In this document: positions 6,770-11,099 of the stretch, one piece after another
How positions within the stretch are numbered: position 1 is the first letter of the stretch
How the letters are laid out: the number at the start of each line of letters is the position of its first letter
Assembly: GCA_910587275.1 (NCBI GenBank)
Contig: CAJUMD010000111.1
Coordinates: forward strand, 1-11,099
Source of the DNA: an uncultured Kineothrix sp.
Lineage (GTDB): Bacteria > Bacillota > Clostridia > Lachnospirales > Lachnospiraceae
Reading direction: 5' to 3'
Length of the DNA stretch: 11,099 nt
Position numbers and translations under genes: made by a program
The notes under the pieces: model-generated
What the model saw: the letters and a program-made list of their open reading frames with translations, nothing else
Told to the model about the DNA's origin: nothing
Databases searched by the model: none

Positions 6770-7693
6770 ATGCTGGATTTTGCGGATATAATTAGCGATA
6801 CTGTGGCGGATGCGGTGAAATTACTGCCTTTTTTGTTTCTCACTTATGTTGCCATGGAATATATGGAACACAGGATGGGGGGAAAGGCACGGGGGCGTAT
6901 GGAAAGAGCCGGGCATTTCGGTCCGGTATTCGGCGCGGTGTTTGGGGTGTTTCCCCAATGCGGGTTTTCTGCCGCCGCTTCGGGGCTGTATGCGGGCAAT
7001 GTCATTACGTTGGGAACATTGCTTGCCATTTACCTTTCCACGTCGGATGAAATGCTGCCCATCCTGATATCCGAACATGCCGGTTTGGATATGATTTTTA
7101 AGCTGCTGGGCACGAAAGTACTGATTGGCATGGCGGCAGGGTTTGCCGTGGACTTTTTTGTCCGGCGGAAAATGGGGAAGAACATGGGGAAAGCGGAAGC
7201 CGGGACCGTTTGTGTGCAGGATGGCGGGACGGGGGAAGGCATCGTCTGCCCGCATGGCGGCGCGGCGGAGGAAGGAGTTTCGCACGGGCACAGCCATTGC
7301 TGCTGCGGGGAAGGTATCCTTAAATCGGCAGCGGGGCATACGGTACAGGTCTTTCTGTTTCTTTTGCTGGTTTCCTTTCTGCTAAATACGGTAATCGGAA
7401 TGGCAGGGGAGGAAGTCCTGGCGGATATGGTTTTGAACCGCCCCCTGGCAGGGCACCTGATTGCGGGAATGGTGGGGCTGGTACCGAACTGCGCATCTTC
7501 CGTGGTCATTACACAGCTTTACCTGGAAGGACTGATGGGGTTTGGCGTCATGATGGCAGGTCTGCTGGTTGGCAGCGGCGTGGGGCTTTTGGTGTTGTTC
7601 CGGGTCAACGGGAACCGTAAGGAAAACCTGAAAATACTGTTTTTGCTGTATGCAATCGGTGTTGCATCCGGCATGTTACTGGATATGATTTAA
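6770..7693 (+). CDS. ArsP_2-type putative manganese/heavy-metal exporter
   Basis: This 307-residue membrane protein has about eight to ten hydrophobic segments and belongs to the ArsP_2 family (putative heavy-metal exporter, often annotated as putative manganese transporter or arsenic efflux protein). The two halves repeat one motif: FGVFPQCGFSAAASGLYAGN (58-77), then GTLLAIYLSTSDE, and again VGLVPNCASSVVITQLYLEG (235-254), then GVMMAGLLVGSG. This suggests a two-fold pseudosymmetric core with Cys64 and Cys241 in equivalent places. Between the halves a soluble loop (about 135-188) is rich in metal ligands: Cys160, His162 and HGHSHCCC (172-179). ATG 6770 follows AAAGGAGG by 5 bases. It is first in an operon with a Fur-family regulator 29 bases downstream. 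The metal exported is not decided by sequence: Mn is favoured by family naming, Zn or Co are possible. Confidence 0.85.
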   Translation: MLDFADIISDTVADAVKLLPFLFLTYVAMEYMEHRMGGKARGRMERAGHFGPVFGAVFGVFPQCGFSAAASGLYAGNVITLGTLLAIYLSTSDEMLPILISEHAGLDMIFKLLGTKVLIGMAAGFAVDFFVRRKMGKNMGKAEAGTVCVQDGGTGEGIVCPHGGAAEEGVSHGHSHCCCGEGILKSAAGHTVQVFLFLLLVSFLLNTVIGMAGEEVLADMVLNRPLAGHLIAGMVGLVPNCASSVVITQLYLEGLMGFGVMMAGLLVGSGVGLLVLFRVNGNRKENLKILFLLYAIGVASGMLLDMI

Positions 7694-7722
7694 GCCTGTC
7701 AGGTCGGGCATGGGGTATAAAG

Positions 7723-8193
7723 ATGGAGCGAAATCAGGAGAAGGATGGGCATGGATATGTGAGGAATAAGGAAGGGGAAGATGCGGAATTGGAATTTCCC
7801 GCAGACATAAAGAAAACCAAACAGCGGGAGGAAATATTCCGGATTTTAAGGTGTGCGGGGGAGCCGCTGAGTGCCGTGGATATTTATAACCGCCTGCTGC
7901 GGGAGAGGGAACCGGAAACGGTAAACTTTGCCATTTCCACGGTATACCGTGCCTTAACGGTGTTTGAGGAAAAAGGGTATGTGGTGAAGTCTTCGCTTTC
8001 GGGCAGCGATATGGCATATTTTGAATGGCGTTTGGGACAGCATCGGCATTACGCCGTCTGCCTGAAATGCCATAAGCTGATTCCGTTAAAACACTGTCCC
8101 TTTGAACATGCGCCCATTGATGCGGCAGAGGATTTTACGGTTACAGGGCATAAACTGGAATTGTACGGATATTGCAGGGAATGCGGGAACTAA
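7723..8193 (+). CDS. Fur-family metal-responsive transcriptional regulator
   Basis: This 156-residue protein is a Fur-superfamily repressor (Fur, Zur, Mur or PerR type). The winged-helix DNA-binding domain spans about 30-92 with KTKQREEIFRIL (31-42), PLSAVDIYNRL and the recognition helix AISTVYRALTVFEEKG (70-85). The dimerisation domain has the structural zinc pairs Cys113/Cys116 (CLKC) and Cys151/Cys154 (CREC), plus likely sensing ligands His107, His109, His124, Cys125, His129 and His143. The first 28 residues are a polar extension beyond the usual start, so a later start (GTG for residue 13) is possible, but ATG 7723 with GGGG 7 bases upstream is the clearest. It is co-transcribed with the exporter (29-base gap, no separate promoter seen). 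This suggests autoregulation together with efflux. Which metal it senses is not decided; the extra His and Cys residues are compatible with Zn, Mn or Fe. Confidence 0.92.
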   Translation: MERNQEKDGHGYVRNKEGEDAELEFPADIKKTKQREEIFRILRCAGEPLSAVDIYNRLLREREPETVNFAISTVYRALTVFEEKGYVVKSSLSGSDMAYFEWRLGQHRHYAVCLKCHKLIPLKHCPFEHAPIDAAEDFTVTGHKLELYGYCRECGN

Positions 8194-8194
8194 A

Positions 8195-8221
8195 GGATTC
8201 GTATAGAATCCGCCGTTACGG
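8195..8221 (+). other. Short hairpins after the Fur-family gene
   Basis: GGATTC (8195-8200) and GAATCC (8206-8211) form a 6-bp stem with a 5-base loop, followed directly by the self-complementary CCGTTACGG (8213-8221). They begin just after the stop codon. With no T run they are at best a weak terminator. Confidence 0.35.
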
Positions 8222-8227
8222 TCAATA

Positions 8228-8268
8228 CTCCTTATGGAAATTTCTGATAAAATTTTAGGAATAAGGAG
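8228..8268 (+). promoter_or_regulatory. Leader hairpin covering a Shine-Dalgarno of the FAD/Rieske gene
   Basis: CTCCTTAT (8228-8235) is the exact complement of ATAAGGAG (8261-8268). Inside, AAATTT (8238-8243) pairs with AAATTT (8250-8255) around the loop CTGATA. The 3' arm contains AAGGAG, a Shine-Dalgarno for the ATG at 8280, though a second, closer AAGG (8269-8272) stays outside. An extended -10-like TGATAAAAT (8245-8253) lies within; if used as a promoter, the 5' arm would not be transcribed. So either the leader is structured or the dyad is a DNA site. Confidence 0.45.
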
Positions 8269-8279
8269 AAGGTGCGACA

Positions 8280-9611
8280 ATGGATTCTATATGGACGATG
8301 ACAGCGAAACAAAAAGAACGGCAGCCGTTAAGGAAAAACCTGTCGGTGGATGCGGCGGTAATCGGAGGTGGAATTGCCGGCGTATTGACCGCCTGCTTTT
8401 TGGAGCAGCTTGGAATGGAAACGGTAGTGCTGGAAGCTGCCCGCCTTTTTAGCGGACAGACGAAGAATACCACGGCGAAAATTACGCTGCAGCATGGGCT
8501 GGTTTACCATAAATTGACAGAGAAGGTGGGAAAGGAGCAGGCAGGGCTGTATGCCGAGGCGAACCGTGCCGCCATTGCGCAGTACAGGAAAATGGCGGAA
8601 GAAGAAAAAATGGACTGCCTGTTCCGCAACTGCAATGCCTACCTGTATACCAGGAAGGAGGAAGAAGCGCTGTTAAAGGAAGAAGAAGCGGCGAAGGACC
8701 TTGGCATCTGTGCCGAATATACCACGAAAACGGAGCTCCCTTTTCCGGTAAAGGGAGCGCTTTGTTTTTATGACCAGGCGGTATTCCATCCGCTGCTTTT
8801 CCTGGAAAGGGTTGCGGAGGGGCTGACGGTGTATGAGAACACGCGGGTATTGGACGTAAAAGGGCATGAGATTTATACGGAGGATTACAGGGTGGAAGCG
8901 AAGCATATTGTATTTGCCACCCATTATCCGTTTCTGAACATTCCCGGCTTCTATTTCCTCCGGATGCATCAGGAGCGCAGTTATGTACTGGCTTTGCAGA
9001 ATACGAAGCAGATGGACCATATGTATTACGGAATCGACGAAGACGGATTGTCGTTCCGTAAGAACGGGGATATTCTGTTATTAGGCGGCGGCGGGCACCG
9101 GACGGGGGACAACAAAGGAGGAGGAAAGTACAGGGACCTGAGGCTGGCAGCGGAGAAAATGTTCCCGATGTGCCGGGAAGTGACCCGTTGGTCGGCACAG
9201 GACTGTATGCCTGTGGACGACATTCCCTATATCGGGAGATATTCGGCGGAATATCCTTACTGGTATGTGGCGACCGGCTTCCGCAAATGGGGAATGAGCA
9301 GCAGCATGGTGGCGGCAATGATTATCCGGGACCTGGCGGCGGAAGGAAAGAGCCGTTTTGAGGAAGTGTTTTCCCCGCAGAGACTGAATTTGCAGGCATC
9401 GGCGGGAAAGCTGGCGGAGGAAGGAATCGAAGCGGCGAAGGGGCTTGGGAAAGGGCTGTTTACGGCAACGCCCCGCTGCCCCCATATGGGATGTGCGCTG
9501 GAGTGGAACCCGGACGAGCTGAGTTGGGACTGCCCGTGCCATGGTTCGCGGTTTGACCGCGACGGGAAGTTACTGGATAATCCGGCGCAGGTGGATTTGG
9601 GGAAGGTTTAG
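8280..9611 (+). CDS. FAD-dependent oxidoreductase with C-terminal Rieske [2Fe-2S] domain
   Basis: This 443-residue protein fuses a DAO/glycine-oxidase-like FAD domain (about 24-365) to a Rieske domain (about 395-443). The FAD dinucleotide motif is VDAAVIGGGIAGVLTA (23-38) with Glu52 for the ribose. Near the domain end, VDDIPYIGRY and ATGFRKWGMSSSM are typical flavin-contact segments. The Rieske ligands are Cys400 and His402 (CPHMGC) and Cys418 and His421 (CPCHGSRF), with 15 residues between pairs; Cys405 and Cys420 can form the disulfide. B. subtilis YhfW has the same layout. The segment before CPHMGC is short and helical, so the first strands of a full Rieske fold seem missing. The substrate is unknown; electrons could pass from flavin to the cluster and on to a partner. 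ATG 8280 has AAGG 7 bases upstream. It follows the Fur-family gene but is probably a separate transcript. Confidence 0.9.
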   Translation: MDSIWTMTAKQKERQPLRKNLSVDAAVIGGGIAGVLTACFLEQLGMETVVLEAARLFSGQTKNTTAKITLQHGLVYHKLTEKVGKEQAGLYAEANRAAIAQYRKMAEEEKMDCLFRNCNAYLYTRKEEEALLKEEEAAKDLGICAEYTTKTELPFPVKGALCFYDQAVFHPLLFLERVAEGLTVYENTRVLDVKGHEIYTEDYRVEAKHIVFATHYPFLNIPGFYFLRMHQERSYVLALQNTKQMDHMYYGIDEDGLSFRKNGDILLLGGGGHRTGDNKGGGKYRDLRLAAEKMFPMCREVTRWSAQDCMPVDDIPYIGRYSAEYPYWYVATGFRKWGMSSSMVAAMIIRDLAAEGKSRFEEVFSPQRLNLQASAGKLAEEGIEAAKGLGKGLFTATPRCPHMGCALEWNPDELSWDCPCHGSRFDRDGKLLDNPAQVDLGKV

Positions 9612-9614
9612 GGG

Positions 9615-9643
9615 TTGTGGAAGGGAAAAATTTAGGGTATGAT
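9615..9643 (+). promoter_or_regulatory. Promoter of the NYN-LOTUS gene
   Basis: TTGTGG (9615-9620) is followed by exactly 17 bases and TATGAT (9638-9643), immediately after the oxidoreductase stop codon. The start near 9650 fits translation from ATG 9737 with a leader of about 87 bases and excludes the upstream GTG 9617. Confidence 0.45.
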
Positions 9644-9736
9644 ATAAGTATTGGTAAAAAGTGGGAAAGAAAGAAAACGGGGAATGGGCGTGCGCCGGTT
9701 TTTGATGCGGCACGGACAGGAAAGGTATGGGTTTGG

Positions 9737-10558
9737 ATGGATAGGGATTTAAAGTTTGCGGTACTGATTGATGCAGATAATATTTCGGATAAGTATGTGG
9801 GTATTATTATGGAAGAAACGGCTAAGAGCGGGATTGCCACGTATAAGAGAATATATGGGGATTGGACGAATACGAGGCTCAGTTCCTGGAAAAATGTGCT
9901 TTTGGATAATTCCATTATGCCAATCCAGCAGTACAGCTACACCACGGGAAAGAATGCCACGGATTCGGCGATGATTATCGATGCCATGGATATTCTGTAT
10001 TCCGGTACGGTGGATGGATTTTGTATTGTTTCATCGGACAGCGATTTTACGCGTTTGGTGGCAAGGCTGAAGGAAGCCGGAATGCAGGTCATCGGCATGG
10101 GGGAGAGCAAGACGCCCAAGCCGTTTATTTCAGCATGTAACCAGTTTAAATATTTGGACATCATATTCCGCTCCAAGGAGCAGGAGGAAGATGAAGGCGT
10201 GGTTAGGAAAGACGGGACTGCGGCGGCGAAAACGGCATTGAAAACGACGAAGGTGAAGAAAGGAACGAAAACCGCAGCATCGGTTTTGGCAAAAAAGAGG
10301 AAAGAAGAACTAAGACCCCAGACAGACCTGAAAATGATTAAACGGGCGATACTGTCCCTTGTGGAGGAGTGCTCCGATGATGACGAATGGATTTTGTCGG
10401 CGGAGCTGCGCAACCAGTTGGGAAAGCGGTTCCCGGATTTTGACGTGCGTAATTTCGGGCATTCCAAGTTTTCTTCGTTTATCAATTCCCTGAATATTCT
10501 GGACTGCGAGCAGGAGCAGAATATTGTGAAGTTTAAGATTAAGGGGAAGAAGAATTAG
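9737..10558 (+). CDS. NYN-domain (PIN-like) protein with C-terminal OST-HTH/LOTUS domain
   Basis: This 273-residue protein (from ATG 9737) has two domains. The NYN domain (about 5-145) is a PIN-like nuclease fold of the LabA/DUF88 group: FAVLIDADNIS (7-17) gives Asp12, Asp14 and Asn15, GKNATDSAMIIDAMD (71-85) gives Asp76, and VSSDSDF (98-104) gives Asp101 and Asp103. All expected acidic metal ligands are present, so it may be an active RNase. A Lys/Ala/Thr-rich basic linker (155-192) leads to an OST-HTH/LOTUS-like domain (about 197-268), an RNA-binding or G4-binding winged helix: FPDFDVRNFGHSKFSSFINSL (232-252). The start is uncertain. An in-frame GTG at 9617 would add 40 residues, but the domain begins right after ATG 9737 and a promoter match overlaps 9617. 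AGGAAAGG lies 11 bases upstream. The RNA target is unknown. Confidence 0.85.
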   Translation: MDRDLKFAVLIDADNISDKYVGIIMEETAKSGIATYKRIYGDWTNTRLSSWKNVLLDNSIMPIQQYSYTTGKNATDSAMIIDAMDILYSGTVDGFCIVSSDSDFTRLVARLKEAGMQVIGMGESKTPKPFISACNQFKYLDIIFRSKEQEEDEGVVRKDGTAAAKTALKTTKVKKGTKTAASVLAKKRKEELRPQTDLKMIKRAILSLVEECSDDDEWILSAELRNQLGKRFPDFDVRNFGHSKFSSFINSLNILDCEQEQNIVKFKIKGKKN

Positions 10559-10665
10559 CAGGCGTTTTTCTATCAAGGCTTCCCGGTTTAGCATATTTAG
10601 CGGATGATATGGATTATATCAGTATAGCATAGTATAAATATTCAGCCAATATATATTTATAAAAA

Positions 10666-10679
10666 AGTTTAAATATGCT
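10666..10679 (+). repeat. AGTTTAAATATGCT repeat, copy 1
   Basis: This 14-base element recurs exactly at 10941-10954 and in part at 10918-10930. This copy abuts the -35 of the ribbon-helix-helix gene promoter, so it is well placed as a regulator binding site. Confidence 0.5.
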
Positions 10680-10707
10680 TGAAAAAAATTTCTGTAGATG
10701 ATAGTAT
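10679..10707 (+). promoter_or_regulatory. Promoter of the ribbon-helix-helix gene
   Basis: TTGAAA (10679-10684), a 17-base spacer and TAGTAT (10702-10707) with an extended TGA element at 10699-10701. The start near 10714 would leave a very short leader just ahead of AGGAGG (10718-10723). Confidence 0.45.
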
Positions 10708-10730
10708 AGAATCAGGCAGGAGGTGATGGG

Positions 10731-10919
10731 GTGGCATTTGCGGATAAAAAAGCGGCGTTTGCTTATGTGAATGAATATCAGAAAGAAAAATATGACAGAA
10801 TTACTGTTATGGCGGGAAAGGGGAAGAAAGCGGAATATCAAGCGGCGGCAAAGGTGGCAGGAATGTCCTTGTCTGCATTTATAGAAATGTGTGTGGATGA
10901 AAAAATATCAAAAGAATAG
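10731..10919 (+). CDS. Small ribbon-helix-helix (Arc/CopG-type) DNA-binding protein
   Basis: This 62-residue protein starts at GTG 10731, 7 bases after a perfect AGGAGG (10718-10723). Its C-terminal half fits a ribbon-helix-helix fold: strand YDRITVMAG (21-29), Gly/Lys turn KGKKAE (30-35), helix A to Val42, turn AGMS (43-46) and helix B LSAFIEMCVDEKI (47-59). Such proteins are Arc/CopG-like repressors, often antitoxins that bind repeats near their own gene. Repeats of the form AGTTTAA flank it here. No toxin is recognisable beside it; the next gene is cut by the window. The N-terminal 20 residues form a polar helical extension. It may be a solitary regulator, an antitoxin, or a relic of a mobile element. 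Confidence 0.75.
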   Translation: MAFADKKAAFAYVNEYQKEKYDRITVMAGKGKKAEYQAAAKVAGMSLSAFIEMCVDEKISKE

Positions 10920-10954
10920 TTTAAGAATGTTTCATGAGATAGTTTAAATATGCT
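10918..10954 (+). repeat. AGTTTAA repeat, copies 2 and 3 (23-base pitch)
   Basis: A degenerate copy AGTTTAAGAATG begins at 10918, overlapping the stop codon of the ribbon-helix-helix gene. An exact copy AGTTTAAATATGCT lies at 10941-10954. The starts are 23 bases apart, about two helical turns, as for tandem operators bound on one DNA face. They lie upstream of the gene starting at 11012. Confidence 0.5.
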
Positions 10955-11011
10955 GCAATAGTATTATCAGATGAGGCAAGTAAATCAGATGAATGGAAAG
11001 GAGATTGACGG

Positions 11012-11099
11012 ATGGAGGTATTAAAAGCGATGACGGCAAGAGAAGTTCTAAATCTTATCGAATGGTTGAAATCCAAAAATTTTACAAGTGACGATATCA
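11012..11099 (+). CDS. Start of a small hypothetical protein, cut by window end
   Basis: ATG 11012 follows AAAGGAG (10997-11003) by 8 bases. The frame stays open for 29 codons to the window edge: it begins MEVLKAMTAREVLNLIEWL and continues with charged residues (KSKNFTSDDI). It looks like an amphipathic helical protein; the REVLxLIEWL pattern recalls small uncharacterised clostridial proteins, which I cannot confirm. A later ATG (11030) has no ribosome binding site. The 92-base gap from the ribbon-helix-helix gene holds two repeat copies and an ATAGTAT (10958-10964), so the two genes could be separately or jointly regulated. Whether it is a toxin partner cannot be judged from this fragment. 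Confidence 0.65.
   Translation, partial: MEVLKAMTAREVLNLIEWLKSKNFTSDDI

Larger units (their letters stand above)
10559..10730. other. AT-rich intergenic region with promoter and repeat copy
   Basis: After the NYN-LOTUS stop the base composition drops to high AT. No T-run terminator was found; GATAT/ATATC (10605-10620 area) is a weak hairpin. The region carries the first AGTTTAAATATGCT repeat copy (10666-10679) and the promoter for the ribbon-helix-helix gene. Confidence 0.45.

Noticed and set aside
8482..9318. Minus-strand frame of 278 codons opposite the FAD/Rieske gene
   Set aside because: Pro/Ser/Cys-rich composition typical of an antisense shadow of a GC-richer gene.
9617..9736. GTG-started 40-residue extension of the NYN-LOTUS protein
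   Set aside because: The added residues are unlike the family, a promoter match with a -10 at 9638-9643 lies inside, and the domain begins directly after ATG 9737. Not fully excluded.

Overview
The window looks like chromosomal DNA of a low-to-mid GC Firmicute, most likely a clostridium of the Lachnospiraceae type. The grounds are strong AGGAGG-type ribosome binding sites, sigma-A-like promoters with extended -10 TGn elements, clostridial-style MATE, VanZ and FAD/Rieske proteins, and AT-rich intergenic regions around more GC-balanced genes. The genus cannot be fixed from sequence alone. No phage, insertion sequence or CRISPR array is visible, so this is mostly ordinary housekeeping and accessory chromosome.

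Left part (1-5040): a tRNA-Pro(CGG) runs leftward off the edge and is divergent from a MATE-family exporter (255-1610). Next come a protein of unknown function with a degenerate SGNH/DltD-like half (1697-3058) and an RlmI-type 23S rRNA methyltransferase (3105-4307), probably co-transcribed. A VanZ-family membrane protein (4366-5028, minus strand) converges on them. A hairpin with an A/T tract between the two terminates the vanZ transcript.

Middle part (5041-8193): an AT-rich intergenic stretch of nearly 400 bases precedes a 73-residue conserved small protein. Three genes with a possible metal theme follow: a DUF89 damage-control phosphatase-like protein, an ArsP_2-type putative manganese or heavy-metal exporter with a His/Cys-rich loop, and a Fur-family regulator 29 bases after the exporter. 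A near-consensus promoter overlaps the DUF89 stop codon. Just downstream of it lies a TGCAA-N5-TTGCA dyad that could be the Fur-family operator. The inferred circuit is a metal-sensing regulator controlling its own operon and the efflux pump.

Right part (8194-11099): a FAD-dependent oxidoreductase fused to a short C-terminal Rieske domain is preceded by a hairpin that covers a Shine-Dalgarno sequence. A NYN (PIN-like nuclease) plus OST-HTH/LOTUS protein follows, with its own promoter. The last 540 bases are AT-rich and hold a small ribbon-helix-helix protein and the start of another small protein. Three copies of an AGTTTAA-type repeat flank the ribbon-helix-helix gene and may be its operators.

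Nothing here is clearly an undescribed system. The best leads are the metal operon with its dyad, the RHH repeats, the leader hairpin of the Rieske gene and the apparent pseudoenzyme at 1697-3058.
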